NCBI GenBank assembly: GCA_013289515.1
Contig: JABCZU010000001.1
Location: forward strand, 1-64,000
DNA length: 64,000 bases
Direction: 5' to 3'
Source of the DNA: Candidatus Babelota bacterium
GTDB taxonomy: Bacteria > Babelota > Babeliae > Babelales > RVW-14
Shown here: positions 35,199 through 43,846 of the stretch, one piece after another
How positions within the stretch are numbered: position 1 is the first letter of the stretch
Layout of the letters: every line of letters starts with the position of its first letter
The notes under the pieces: generated by a model
Database searches by the model: none
What the model saw: only the letters and a program-made list of their open reading frames with translations
What the model was told of the DNA's origin: nothing
Program-made: the position numbers and the translations under genes

Positions 35199-35241
35199 TC
35201 AAGTATTCATACGTGGTGTATTCATGGACATAGTCCTCCTT
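35199..35241 (-). other. Strong ribosome site with a 10-codon reading frame
   Basis: On the minus strand AAGGAGG is followed by ATG TCC ATG and a frame of ten codons (MSMNTPRMNT) ending in TGA. The sequence before it (35242-35336) is richer in GC than its surroundings. It looks like the upstream part and start of a lost gene, possibly of an insertion sequence, but I cannot confirm that. The remainder of 35132-35403 holds the gene-tail remnant described next. Confidence 0.3.
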
Positions 35242-35336
35242 GTTAAGATTTCTATGATTAATGATCGGTGAGCTCCTAACCACCCTACCAAGGATGGACA
35301 GACCAGTCAACCGGGCTAAAAGTGATCGAAAATGCC

Positions 35337-35393
35337 TTATTTTCTGATGAAAAGTGCTCCTTTGAGCTCTAAGTCAAGGACGATGTGACTAAC
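35337..35393 (-). pseudogene. Remnant of a YdjM-like gene 3' end
   Basis: Read on the minus strand this encodes VSHIVLDLELKGALFIRK and a stop. The intact gene at 37004-37480 ends VSHVVLDIGLKKALFIRK. The last 22 bases are identical and the rest diverged. The remnant lies just beyond the 3' end of the DUF234 ATPase gene, while the intact copy lies beyond its 5' end. The ATPase is thus bracketed by a ~57-base diverged direct repeat. Confidence 0.75.
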
Positions 35394-35403
35394 TAGATTT
35401 TAA

Positions 35404-36855
35404 CTAGATTTCCAGGAGTGAGCCAAAGTCGATAATAGCTGCAAAATATCCGCTTTCTACAACACTGGGGGAAATGCCGTTAACATGGACCAGGACCGGT
35501 CGCACTGAATATGCCCGTGTCCGCGTAAGACGATCTATCTTTTGCTGGACTTCTTTTATGATAGTTTCACCAATCTGATCACGTAGAAATTTTATCTCAA
35601 CGACATAGAGGGTATTAAATTTTGTTTGAATCATATAATCAATCTGGCAACCCTGTTGCGTACTCGTTGCTCGCTGAAAAAATGGATTTTCGTTAATAAT
35701 ATCCTCAGCGCGCAGGCGCAAGGCAGCGTGTATTTCATGACGATTATTAAGTACTAAATTTTCAAACTGAAGCCCAAGGATAGTAGAAAACTCTGGTAGG
35801 GCCGTGAGTGTTTTGACTTCAAAATTGTCGCGCTCTATTTGTGTTCGATAGGGCTCGACATATTTCACATAAAATCTAAGATAATTATCGCTTAAGCGAT
35901 AGCGGCTCAACTTAGAGTCGTGACCAGTTTTAAGATGCCACGTATAATCCCGAGAAACAAACCCTGCAAGTTTGAGCTCATCAAGATAATCACTTAATCT
36001 TCCCGTTGGCTCGGTGCCCAATAACTGGGCTATTTCTTGCGTGTCCTTGGCACCAGAAGCAAGCATGCTTACAATCTGTCTATATACGGCAGAATTGTGT
36101 AAAAATAAATCAGAAAAAATATTATCAAACTCGTTAACCAAAAGGCCACCAGGCCTGAAACAAAGATCTTTGATATTATCTTCTGCGCTTACCTTAGGGT
36201 TAATTTCTTCCAGATACTTTGGGACGCCTCCGGTAATTGACAGCATTTTAAGCTTTTCATAGGCAGAAATATTTTTTGAATAACTTCCCCAAAAGGCAAT
36301 ACAATCCTGCAGTTTCACCTCCCTAACGGTCAAGGTATAGGACACACGCCCCAAAAAGCCGGTACTACTCAAAATATTTTTTTCGATCCACGATGACGCG
36401 GATCCGCAGATAATAAAAATTAATGCTGGATTATCGCTAAAGTACATATCCCAAGCGTTTTTTATTTTGCCCAGAAAATCTGAATCCTTTGATCCCATCC
36501 ATGAAATTTCGTCAAAGAAGAGCAACGTTTTGCCCTTTTTAACCTTTTCAGCCAAGAGCCAAAATAATTTATTCCAATCATTGACCTTAAATTCTGGCAT
36601 GTTGAGTTGCTTACTTAATTGTGCTGAAAATTCATCTAATTGCGACTGATGAGTAGTTTCTTTAGTTGGGGCGACACCAGAAAATGTATAAAATGTGTCG
36701 AACGATTTAGCAAACTCTTTAACTAGCCTGCTCTTGCCAATACGCCTTCTCCCTCGAATAACAATCAGCGATGATGTTGATTTTTGTGTAAACCGATCAA
36801 GATCTGCCAGTTCCTTTTTTCTGCCAATGAAGGGCTTATTTTTCAAATCTTTCAT
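35404..36855 (-). CDS. AAA-type ATPase of the DUF234 group
   Basis: The 483-residue product has FIGRKKELADLDRF then Walker A GRRRIGKS at residues 35-42 and a Walker B-like LLFFDEISWMG. The STAND/archaeal-ATPase layout continues with GSASSWIEKN, and the C-terminal DUF234 region carries a PD-(D/E)xK-like patch (DYMIQTKFNTLYVVEIKFLRD). I start at ATG 36855 with AAGGGA upstream. Members of this family are widespread, patchy, and often mobile or in defence-like contexts; no function is established. An 11-base tandem repeat (TAACTAGATTT, 35390-35411) spans its 3' end, and a duplicated gene tail follows, suggesting insertion. Confidence 0.82.
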   Translation of the reverse strand: MKDLKNKPFIGRKKELADLDRFTQKSTSSLIVIRGRRRIGKSRLVKEFAKSFDTFYTFSGVAPTKETTHQSQLDEFSAQLSKQLNMPEFKVNDWNKLFWLLAEKVKKGKTLLFFDEISWMGSKDSDFLGKIKNAWDMYFSDNPALIFIICGSASSWIEKNILSSTGFLGRVSYTLTVREVKLQDCIAFWGSYSKNISAYEKLKMLSITGGVPKYLEEINPKVSAEDNIKDLCFRPGGLLVNEFDNIFSDLFLHNSAVYRQIVSMLASGAKDTQEIAQLLGTEPTGRLSDYLDELKLAGFVSRDYTWHLKTGHDSKLSRYRLSDNYLRFYVKYVEPYRTQIERDNFEVKTLTALPEFSTILGLQFENLVLNNRHEIHAALRLRAEDIINENPFFQRATSTQQGCQIDYMIQTKFNTLYVVEIKFLRDQIGETIIKEVQQKIDRLTRTRAYSVRPVLVHVNGISPSVVESGYFAAIIDFGSLLEI

Positions 36856-37003
36856 GGGTATTCCCTTAGCCTTTTTTATGAAATTTTGTACGTTAAACCA
36901 TTGATTCTGTTGTTTGTAGTACAAAAAAATGACTACAGGTCGTGTACTACAAAGGCAAATATGTATTGTTTATAGTACAAAATATGATCAGGGTGTTCAA
37001 GAT

Positions 37004-37480
37004 TTATTTTCTGATGAAAAGTGCTTTTTTAAGTCCTATATCCAGGACGACGTGACTAACTGCACCAAAGAAGAATTGTATACCACACACGGCGGCTGCA
37101 AGAGTAAGATGGGGATTTTGTTGAATCACCAGAAGACTACCAGCCACCGCGCAGGCGAACAAAAAGCCGATATGATGCGTGATGGTACGGTGCCGAATAC
37201 AAACACACAGCCCGGTGACGATACCAAGGCCTATGAACGCTTTAAGGTAGCGTAGATACAACATACAAGGGAGGAGCACGAGCAATGAGCGGAAGAGCAC
37301 CTGTTGCATCTTGCTGTAGACGTCAATATCGGGGAAGATTGACCCGAGTAGCGCGAAGCCAAGCCACATGACGTAGTAGCGCAGGCCGGTGGGGATTGTT
37401 GGTATGACCAGCGGAAGCAGACCGTACAAGATTGTGTAGGTGGCCACGCCGCCGACTAAATGTACCTTGTATGATGGCAT
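37004..37480 (-). CDS. YdjM-like membrane metal-dependent hydrolase (DUF457)
   Basis: The 158-residue product has about four hydrophobic helices and the family histidines/acidics: YKVHLVGG near the start, GSIFPDIDVYSKMQ, HRTITHH and FFGAVSHVVLD. These are the conserved positions of the YdjM/DUF457 group, sometimes called LexA-regulated membrane hydrolases. ATG 37480 has AGAGG upstream; earlier in-frame ATGs at 37501 and 37513 run into a palindromic repeat. A diverged copy of its last 57 bases lies at 35337-35393. Confidence 0.75.
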   Translation of the reverse strand: MPSYKVHLVGGVATYTILYGLLPLVIPTIPTGLRYYVMWLGFALLGSIFPDIDVYSKMQQVLFRSLLVLLPCMLYLRYLKAFIGLGIVTGLCVCIRHRTITHHIGFLFACAVAGSLLVIQQNPHLTLAAAVCGIQFFFGAVSHVVLDIGLKKALFIRK

Positions 37481-37501
37481 GGATGCCTCTTGAGCGCTCA
37501 T

Positions 37502-37634
37502 GTCCTTCGACAAGCTCAGGACGAGCGCTATTTTGTTGATCTACATTTTTATAGTTTATAAATTACAAGTTTATCCTAAACTCCCAAACTTTAAAATCGA
37601 CTCACTCGGCGCTCGTCCTGAGCCTGTCGAAGGA
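37502..37634. repeat. Inverted pair of CCTTCGACAGGCTCAGGAC-type repeats
   Basis: 37502-37528 (GTCCTTCGACAAGCTCAGG and on) recurs inverted at 37609-37634, about 80 bases apart, in the gap between the SpoIID-like and YdjM-like genes. The same core is nested inside the repeat at 60087-60136. The two arms could pair into one long hairpin. Confidence 0.8.
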
Positions 37635-37662
37635 TACGGCGCCGTACCAGCGCTCGGGTTTG

Positions 37663-39084
37663 TCACAACATTTTGCGCAGCGTCGTCCCTGGGTAATAGA
37701 ACCCTAATATCTTTCGTATACTCCAACCGTTATGCACCAACGTCTTGCAGCCCCACTGGCAGACCCCGCGCTGGTGACCAAACCCCTTGCCGCTGATAAC
37801 AACGCGGTCGCGTGTCTTTTGCAGCGTGAAGGTGTGGCTCTTAATGCGATTGGTATACACCCGGTACAGATCTTTGCCGCTGATGATCGCTGATGTACCC
37901 TTTGATCCAACAAGCTTTACCTTGTGTACAATGCCGGCCTTGTCGCGGTCAATAATTTGTATATCAATCAATGGTGATTTGAGATGCTTAATCTTCTTAT
38001 GTATGTTCTCATTGCGGCTTAACGTGGCAAGCAATGACGATGCAGAAACGTCTTCTTTCCAGCGATATGATGGGCATGACTGGCAGTAGATGCATGGCTG
38101 TGTGCGGCCTAAATATGGCTTGCTCTTATCTTTAGTGCGCATGTTACCTGGAATAACGCCGCCGCAACAAATATCAAACTCTGTTAAAGCAACCTTGTCT
38201 TTGTAGGTAACGATAAGGTCGTGCGTATCCTCAATCGCCTGACGCAGGCGCTTACAGGTGTGCGTGCCGTTGTAGACCTGGTTAAAATTGGTATTTTTAA
38301 TATCGTAGTACTCGTAACGTGAGCTATAACCTTGGGCATGCTTGATGTGAAATACGGCGTAGGTACGTGAAATGATTGCCTGAATTTTTTGCATCTCGAG
38401 TGGCCAGCTTGGGAGGCCTTCGCAGCGGACAACGGCATAGACGTAATCTTCAAGCGGCAGTGTGTTGGTGACAAGGAGAGCATTGGTTTTGGGATCAATG
38501 TGGATGGTGATTGTGCCCTGATAGGTAGCGCTGCCAAGCGTCAGTTTTTGGTGAGGGTCACGAATCTCAAGGTTGGTGCCCTTAATCGGATGATATTGTC
38601 CATCACGGCATTTTAAATATAATTTTTTGTTTTTACACAAAAGTTTGAGTTCTCCTTCCTGATAGACTGCAGTGACGTTTGAGCCTACCGGACTTTCCAG
38701 TACAAAGCCATGCCGTGATTTAATGATAAGCTTTGTCTCTTTGCTGGCGTCATGTTCCTCGAGTAATACACGAATTTTTTTGGGAGGCGGAATTGTAGGG
38801 GTTGATGCTTGCCCAACAACGTCTTGTGCTGGCTGTTTTGCTGCGTGGAAGTTAATGCCGGCATCAAAGGTGTGAAAGAAATGGTCCGCTGGATTTTGCT
38901 TAGTTGGTGAATGGGGCAAGGCTATGTTTTTTTTATTCTTCTTGGGAGAAGTAGCTTTTACTGAAGACTTAGCCTGTTCTTGTGGTCTGTGGCGTTTCTT
39001 TTTTGCTACCAAGAAGTTTGGCACTATAAGTGTTATGAGTAATGAGTACAGCATTAATTTTTTGATTGTCGTGGTGCTCATCAT
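37663..39084 (-). CDS. SpoIID/LytB-domain protein
   Basis: The 473-residue product has an N-terminal membrane/signal segment (LMLYSLLITLIVPNFLVA) and a Lys/Gln/Pro-rich linker to about residue 110. The SpoIID domain follows, with LEDYVYAVVRCEGLPSWPLEMQKIQAIISRTYA (Glu is the catalytic residue of SpoIID transglycosylases) and the C-terminal GFGHQRGVCQWGCKTL. Cysteine pairs such as CQSC occur between. SpoIID cleaves denuded glycan strands; in a non-sporulating bacterium it is likely a peptidoglycan remodelling enzyme. ATG 39084 has GGAGAG upstream. Confidence 0.88.
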   Translation of the reverse strand: MMSTTTIKKLMLYSLLITLIVPNFLVAKKKRHRPQEQAKSSVKATSPKKNKKNIALPHSPTKQNPADHFFHTFDAGINFHAAKQPAQDVVGQASTPTIPPPKKIRVLLEEHDASKETKLIIKSRHGFVLESPVGSNVTAVYQEGELKLLCKNKKLYLKCRDGQYHPIKGTNLEIRDPHQKLTLGSATYQGTITIHIDPKTNALLVTNTLPLEDYVYAVVRCEGLPSWPLEMQKIQAIISRTYAVFHIKHAQGYSSRYEYYDIKNTNFNQVYNGTHTCKRLRQAIEDTHDLIVTYKDKVALTEFDICCGGVIPGNMRTKDKSKPYLGRTQPCIYCQSCPSYRWKEDVSASSLLATLSRNENIHKKIKHLKSPLIDIQIIDRDKAGIVHKVKLVGSKGTSAIISGKDLYRVYTNRIKSHTFTLQKTRDRVVISGKGFGHQRGVCQWGCKTLVHNGWSIRKILGFYYPGTTLRKML

Positions 39085-39128
39085 TAATGTTGCTCTCCTG
39101 AGTTTTGTTAATCACCAATCATTTTTTT

Positions 39129-39154
39129 GTCATCCTGAACTTGTTTCAGGATCC
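39129..39154. repeat. GTCATCCTGAAC...GTTTCAGGATCC palindromic repeat
   Basis: Single hairpin unit of the GATGAC/GGATCC family in the rnhA-spoIID gap. Confidence 0.8.
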
Positions 39155-39196
39155 ATTTCTGTATCCTATACCAATCCTCATGGTACTGCTTTTTTG

Positions 39197-39763
39197 CTAT
39201 AGCCCGTAGTGTGACAAAATTTTTGCAAAAGTGGTAGGTATTTTCTGCTTCTTATCAATGCCGTCATTAGCAAGTTGGTCTGCATGTACGTTTTTATGCC
39301 GCAGTACATGGGTGAATGAACAAGTAATGCCTTGCAAATGCTGGATAATAAAAGCTTGTAAGAGAGCAAGGACTTCATTCTTGACGCGATAGATGCCCTT
39401 CATCTGTTTGATTAATAATTCTGAATCAGAAATAAAAGCGATTGACGAGTAGGCTACGCCGTCCTTTTCAGTGGCCTGCTTGACCAATAGTACAGCCAAG
39501 ACAAGCGCCATATACTCTGCCTGATTATTAGTTTTTTTGCCTAAATAAAAACCATGCTGAGCAAATGGTTTGCCATTAAAAAGCATATAAATGCCGGCGC
39601 CGGCAGGACCAGGGTTGCCGCGTGATGCGCCATCAAGATAAATGGTGAAAGAGTGCTTTGCTGCAAGAGCTGGTTTTTTTTCGTTACCAGCGGTCTTGCT
39701 TTTAGGTGACTTAGTTTCACTATGATCAGCGGCTATAGCAAAAAGGTTTTGTTGCTTTTCCAT
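39197..39763 (-). CDS. RNase HI-family ribonuclease
   Basis: The 188-residue product has a ~40-residue charged N-terminal extension and then the RNase H fold with the four acidic residues in order: IYLDGASRGNPGPAGAG (Asp), NNQAEYMAL (Glu), FISDSELLIKQMKG (Asp) and HKNVHADQLAN (Asp). This resembles the plant/Gram-positive RNase HI-like type (YpdQ/RnhA-like) that degrades RNA in RNA-DNA hybrids. It lies 17 bases downstream of the zinc-ribbon gene and is probably cotranscribed with it. Confidence 0.9.
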   Translation of the reverse strand: MEKQQNLFAIAADHSETKSPKSKTAGNEKKPALAAKHSFTIYLDGASRGNPGPAGAGIYMLFNGKPFAQHGFYLGKKTNNQAEYMALVLAVLLVKQATEKDGVAYSSIAFISDSELLIKQMKGIYRVKNEVLALLQAFIIQHLQGITCSFTHVLRHKNVHADQLANDGIDKKQKIPTTFAKILSHYGL

Positions 39764-39780
39764 GATACAATACTCTTAAA

Positions 39781-40515
39781 CTACGCTGCGGTGCTGGCGT
39801 TTTGTCCTGCCTGATCATCATAATATAAAAACCGATAACAATTACGGCAGATGGTGAGTTCGCCTTGCTTAAGCTTAGACAGATCCTGAAAAGGGACTGC
39901 ATAATAACAGGCACTACAACTACCATGAACAGTGCTAACAATTGGGTCATTGACACTGTGACGCATGCGTTCGTATCGTGTTAACCATTCAGCAGGCACA
40001 TCCTTTATGACGTTGATTCTGGTGGCAACGCTCTCTTGCAGAGCTGCCTCACATGAAGCAAGGGTTGTTTTTTTATGAGTGATATCGTTTTCAAGGCGCT
40101 GTGTTTGGTCCTCATGCGTTTGCTTGGCAGTTTCGGTAGCACTTTTTAAAATTTCGATGTCATGCCACCATTGCATTAGGCGCTCTTCAAGCTCGTTGCG
40201 TTCGGTGTTGCAGCTATGAATCTCTTTTTCCAGGCCTTTGTAGATTTTTTGATCTTTTGCCGTTTCCAGCTGCTTGCGCTTGTGCTGCTCTTTATCTTTA
40301 AGCGTGTTGACCTGTAGTTCAGCAGCGTGAATTGCCTTTTGCTTATCAAGCAAGAGTGTCTTTTGTGCTGCGTAGGTCTTTGCCTGCTGTTCAAGGGCTT
40401 GAAGATCTTGCTGGATAAGCTTACCAAGATCTTTGATCTCCTCGGCAAGCATAGTCGTTTTTTTGTCACAATCAACAAGATTTTTGAGTTGCTTCCAGAG
40501 TGATGTAGCAATCAT
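39781..40515 (-). CDS. Coiled-coil protein with C4 zinc ribbon
   Basis: The 244-residue product is a long antiparallel coiled coil (residues about 10-180) followed by a zinc ribbon with CSAC and CRNC pairs (GSCSACYYAVPFQDL ... LTICRNCYRFLYYDD). This matches the zf-RING_7/DUF164 family, whose members such as Chlamydia CT398 and Helicobacter HP0958 bind sigma-54, secretion or flagellar components and RNA. The partner here is unknown. ATG 40515 has AGAGG upstream. First gene of a zinc-ribbon, rnhA, spoIID minus-strand run. Confidence 0.82.
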   Translation of the reverse strand: MIATSLWKQLKNLVDCDKKTTMLAEEIKDLGKLIQQDLQALEQQAKTYAAQKTLLLDKQKAIHAAELQVNTLKDKEQHKRKQLETAKDQKIYKGLEKEIHSCNTERNELEERLMQWWHDIEILKSATETAKQTHEDQTQRLENDITHKKTTLASCEAALQESVATRINVIKDVPAEWLTRYERMRHSVNDPIVSTVHGSCSACYYAVPFQDLSKLKQGELTICRNCYRFLYYDDQAGQNASTAA

Positions 40516-40656
40516 AAGAATACCTCTTGGTTAATGGAAGCTAGTGGGATAAGTCTGTCAATTTGCCCGGCTTCGTTTTTAACTACACCGAGGCAGTCTT
40601 CGCTAACTATCTTCATCTACGGGTTGTGCCAAACAAGGCAAAGCCTGCAATGTGAA

Positions 40657-40790
40657 GACTGGCCGTGCCCTACTACGCTCTACGAGCTTCGAAGGGCATA
40701 CTTCGCTTTGTTCTAACAATAGCCGTATTTTTATAAGGTTATATTCCTCAAAAGGTATGGCTTGCCATACGAAGCTTTAGCGAAGTATGG
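40657..40790 (-). repeat. tRNA-end-linked palindromic repeat element (copy at tRNA-CAT)
   Basis: Reading on the minus strand from the encoded CCA of the tRNA, the element starts CCATACTTCGCTAAAGC and closes its first hairpin with TTCGTATGG. It continues through an AT-rich stretch (AGGAATATAACC) and AGCGAAGTATGCCCTTCGAAGC, and ends GTAGTAGGGC...GCCAGTC. The same order of blocks follows tRNA-Ser at 60231-60453. A further AGTCTTC...GAAGACT pairing extends to about 40583. Confidence 0.8.
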
Positions 40791-40864
40791 TGGGCCCACC
40801 TGGACTTGAACCAGGGACCTTTCGGTTATGAGCCGATTGCTCTAACCAACTGAGCTATGGGCCC
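40788..40864 (-). tRNA. tRNA with CAT anticodon (elongator Met or Ile2)
   Basis: A 77-base cloverleaf with acceptor GGGCCCA/TGGGCCC, D stem GCTC/GAGC, anticodon loop CTCATAA, T arm CCTGG-TTCAAGT-CCAGG and genomically encoded CCA. The fully paired acceptor excludes the initiator type. CTCATAA occurs in both elongator Met and lysidine-modified Ile2 tRNAs; CGGCTCATAACCG is reminiscent of Ile2. The first anticodon-stem pair is an A-A mismatch. The CCA coincides with the first bases of a palindromic repeat. Confidence 0.9.
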
Positions 40865-40923
40865 GCCCTCATAATCACATGATTAATACATGCGATTATG
40901 TTGTTAGTAGTTTAGAACATCTT

Positions 40924-41931
40924 TTAACGGTTGTGAAGCAAAAAATCCCGCAATCGACAAGAATAGCCAAACTCATTATCATACCAGGCAAAAACCTTGC
41001 CCATTGTTGGTGTAGATTGTGTTAGAAGACTGTCGACAACGCACGAGGCCGGATTGCCGGTAAAATCTGACGATACCAGCGGTAGATCGGTATATGTCAT
41101 GATACCGGCCAGGGGTCCATGTGCTGCCTGTTGTAGAACATTGTTGATTGCCGCAACGCTTAATGGCTTTTGTGTTGTGAACGAAAAGTCGACCAACGAG
41201 ACGCACGGCGTTGGGACGCGAATTGACACGGCATGCATACACGATGCAAGTTCTGGAAATAGCAAGCCAATAACCTTGCTGGCCCCTGTTTTGGTTGGAA
41301 TCATGTTGAGTGCTGCGGCGCGTGCACGGCGCGGATCTTTGTGTTCAACATCAAGCAGTACTTGGTCGTTGGTATATGAGTGCATCGTAGTCATCAGGCC
41401 GTTAGTGATGATAAAATTTTCATGAAGCACTTTCACTAAGGGGGCAAAGCAGTTGGTGGTGCAGCTGCCTAGCGAGATGATATGGTCCTTATCGGCGTTG
41501 TACGTTGCATCGTTAACGCCTGGAATGATGGTAACACAGTCACCATCGGCTGGCGCAGTGATGAGCACCCGTTTGGCGCCAGCGGCCAGGTGCTGCTGAG
41601 CTTTAGCAGGATCGGTAAATGTACCGGATGCTTCCACAACCCAATCAATGTTGAATTGTTGCCAGTTGCAGGCCGATGGATCAGCTTCATGCAGCAGTGC
41701 TATTGTATGGTCACCTACGGTAAGCGTGGTATCAGTGGCTTTAACCGGCAGCGGGAAGGCGCCCATGATTGAATCGTAGGCAAACAAAAGATCAAGATTG
41801 CACACCGGCTTGGGGCCCACGTTGATGGCGACAACGTTCAGCTGTTTGCGCGCCTCTGAGTCTAAAAGAACAGTGCGTAAAAAGGTTCGGCCAATGCGGC
41901 CAAAGCCGTTGATGGCGATTGTTAAAGACAT
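40924..41931 (-). CDS. gap: Glyceraldehyde-3-phosphate dehydrogenase
   Basis: Glycolytic/gluconeogenic enzyme of 335 residues. N-terminal NAD-binding NGFGRIGRTFLRTVL, catalytic Cys in SLGSCTTNCFAPLVKVL (about residue 153), His in the TMHSYTNDQ block, and WYDNEFGYSCRL at the C-terminus. ATG 41931 follows GGAGAAAAC. It starts 13 bases after the stop of an ankyrin gene on the same strand, so it may be read from that transcript. No other glycolytic genes are in the window. Confidence 0.96.
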   Translation of the reverse strand: MSLTIAINGFGRIGRTFLRTVLLDSEARKQLNVVAINVGPKPVCNLDLLFAYDSIMGAFPLPVKATDTTLTVGDHTIALLHEADPSACNWQQFNIDWVVEASGTFTDPAKAQQHLAAGAKRVLITAPADGDCVTIIPGVNDATYNADKDHIISLGSCTTNCFAPLVKVLHENFIITNGLMTTMHSYTNDQVLLDVEHKDPRRARAAALNMIPTKTGASKVIGLLFPELASCMHAVSIRVPTPCVSLVDFSFTTQKPLSVAAINNVLQQAAHGPLAGIMTYTDLPLVSSDFTGNPASCVVDSLLTQSTPTMGKVFAWYDNEFGYSCRLRDFLLHNR

Positions 41932-41944
41932 GGCGTTTTCTCCT

Positions 41945-43669
41945 TTATTCTAATTTTTCACCCCATAATGTCCAAATCATAGGCAACCCTTTAGCATAAT
42001 CATATGCGGTCTTATCGATATCATCTTTAATGGCATCGTCGGCTCCAATGCTAACCAATAGCTTAATCATTTCAAGGTGTATTGGACCTTGGGAAAAATC
42101 ACGAGTTTTTTGTAAATTATGCACTGCACATTGAACAGCGAGGTGTAACGCCGTATGACCAGGGGCCAGATGGAAGCTTCCATTATTATTTACTCTAAAA
42201 AGACCATCCGACGATCGCTCATTCAGCGCTATATCGTACCCTTTGCGTGCCGCCTTAATAAATGGCGCCAGGCCCTTTGATTGTCCACCATGCGCCTTTA
42301 TTATCGCATGATGCAATGGTGTGTGCCCATTAGTATTTTTTGTATAAAATAGTGGTGATTGTGGCCCGGCCACTTCAATCATGCGTTCGATGAGTACTGC
42401 CCAAGCTGACGCACAATCTTCATTTTCTGGATGCCAATCAACTGCGTTATGAAGGGGCGTATTGCCATGGCCATCTGGGATAGTAAGATCAATTGCGGCG
42501 CCATCTTGTATGGCATTAAGGAGGAGGTTAAGAACATCAAACATCTTTTGTTGATCTTCACGATCATGCCCAAAACCCATTTGGTTGATCAGCATACTGA
42601 GTACGGTACGGTTGCTGAGATCTTGGGCATTGAGATTAATCTCAGGCCGATCTTTGGCAACCTCAATAAACACTTTGATTTTCTCAAGATCGCCCTTAAG
42701 ACATGCTGCTAAAAATGGTGATAGTCCACCAGGGACCTGCCCCTTATCATTTGCATAGCCATTGGGCCACTCAGCCTCTTCGAGGTGCTTGCGTAGTTTT
42801 TGGGGTGAAATATACTCGGACTCAATATCCTTGTAGAGCTGTGGGGCAAACTCTTGGGCGCCGGTTATTGTGGTGTCCTGCAATCTAAGGGCACCTACGA
42901 TACTTTCAATCTCGCTGATCACATTGGACAACCGACGACTACCAAAGGGAGCACACGCTGTATGCAATACCGTATTGCCTTGCTGATCGCGCCTATTGAG
43001 AAGTTGTTTTTGAGCACTGGCACGATCAAGGCTATCGCCAGTTTTTTTGAGGAATTTCTTTGTTGCAGCATCAAGTGCCATGATAAAAAACTCTTCCCCA
43101 CCCGCATCAAGTTCGCTTATAAAAAGTATCGCCATGTGCAAGGGGGTTGTTGTACCTTTTGGCACCAGATGATGGTTATCTGCGATGGTTATGAAATTCA
43201 GCAGCGAGAGTTGTTTTTGTAGGCGTTTAATTTCACGCGACCATGAATCCGGCTGATATCTTTCACGTGTGCAACAACTCCAATTAGAGATACGACATTC
43301 ACGCACTTGATGCGCGATCTTTTTGCTCCAGTATTCCCATCGTGAGAGTGTTAACGGCTTATAATCCAAAAAGATCATAGCGCGCATTTTTTTTGAGACT
43401 AACAATAGGGGCAGATAGTTTTGATATGCTGTTTTTAGGTTACTATGCGTCACGGAGATATCATCAAGATCCCAGTCAAAGCCAACCAGATACTGCAAGA
43501 TTAAATAGGTAACATCTTTGTTGGCGTCCAAGTCAAAAAGCTTAACTGTTCTGCTTTCTGGCATACATTCGTCATTTGGAACAAAATCATACATGGCGCC
43601 ATGCAAAGTCGGGACGCAGATGAGTGCGATGATCGCAAGACACCTTGTTAAAAATTTAAAGCTATGCAC
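41945..43669 (-). CDS. Secreted ankyrin-repeat protein with F-box-like motif (copy A)
   Basis: The 574-residue product starts at GTG 43669 (AAAGGA upstream; the start aligns with the ATG of copy B). It has a signal peptide (residues 1-24, CLAIIALICVPTLHG), an F-box-like stretch at about 43-100 (KLFDLDANKDVTYLILQYL ... LLLVSKKMRAMI), and then ankyrin repeats to the C-terminus (NTPLHNAVDWHPEN, HTPLHHAIIKAHG, HTALHLAVQCAVH, VSIGADDAIKDDIDKTAYDYAKG). Copy B at 45441-47243 is highly similar along its length, also at the DNA level. Ankyrin plus F-box-like sequence in an exported protein suggests a host ubiquitin-pathway effector; inference only. Confidence 0.82.
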   Translation of the reverse strand: MHSFKFLTRCLAIIALICVPTLHGAMYDFVPNDECMPESRTVKLFDLDANKDVTYLILQYLVGFDWDLDDISVTHSNLKTAYQNYLPLLLVSKKMRAMIFLDYKPLTLSRWEYWSKKIAHQVRECRISNWSCCTRERYQPDSWSREIKRLQKQLSLLNFITIADNHHLVPKGTTTPLHMAILFISELDAGGEEFFIMALDAATKKFLKKTGDSLDRASAQKQLLNRRDQQGNTVLHTACAPFGSRRLSNVISEIESIVGALRLQDTTITGAQEFAPQLYKDIESEYISPQKLRKHLEEAEWPNGYANDKGQVPGGLSPFLAACLKGDLEKIKVFIEVAKDRPEINLNAQDLSNRTVLSMLINQMGFGHDREDQQKMFDVLNLLLNAIQDGAAIDLTIPDGHGNTPLHNAVDWHPENEDCASAWAVLIERMIEVAGPQSPLFYTKNTNGHTPLHHAIIKAHGGQSKGLAPFIKAARKGYDIALNERSSDGLFRVNNNGSFHLAPGHTALHLAVQCAVHNLQKTRDFSQGPIHLEMIKLLVSIGADDAIKDDIDKTAYDYAKGLPMIWTLWGEKLE

Positions 43670-43846
43670 AGTGTTCCTTTCTATTCGACTACTGCAAAGT
43701 TTACTCAAAAAATTTTACACAAAGATAGTAAAAGATAGCAAAGATGGATAGAAACGCATATTAAAATACATTGAGCAAAGCCAAGCTCTTCTGCTAAACT
43801 AACTGTACATGGTTATACGTTAGTATTAAAAAAGGGATCTCTGGCT

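Noticed and set aside
37004..37255. Plus-strand frame 36929-37255 near the ATPase
   Set aside because: Most of it is antisense to the YdjM-like gene, and the start region has no ribosome site.
40788..40864. Initiator tRNA-fMet
   Set aside because: The acceptor stem is fully paired at position 1-72 and the anticodon stem lacks the three G-C pairs of initiators.
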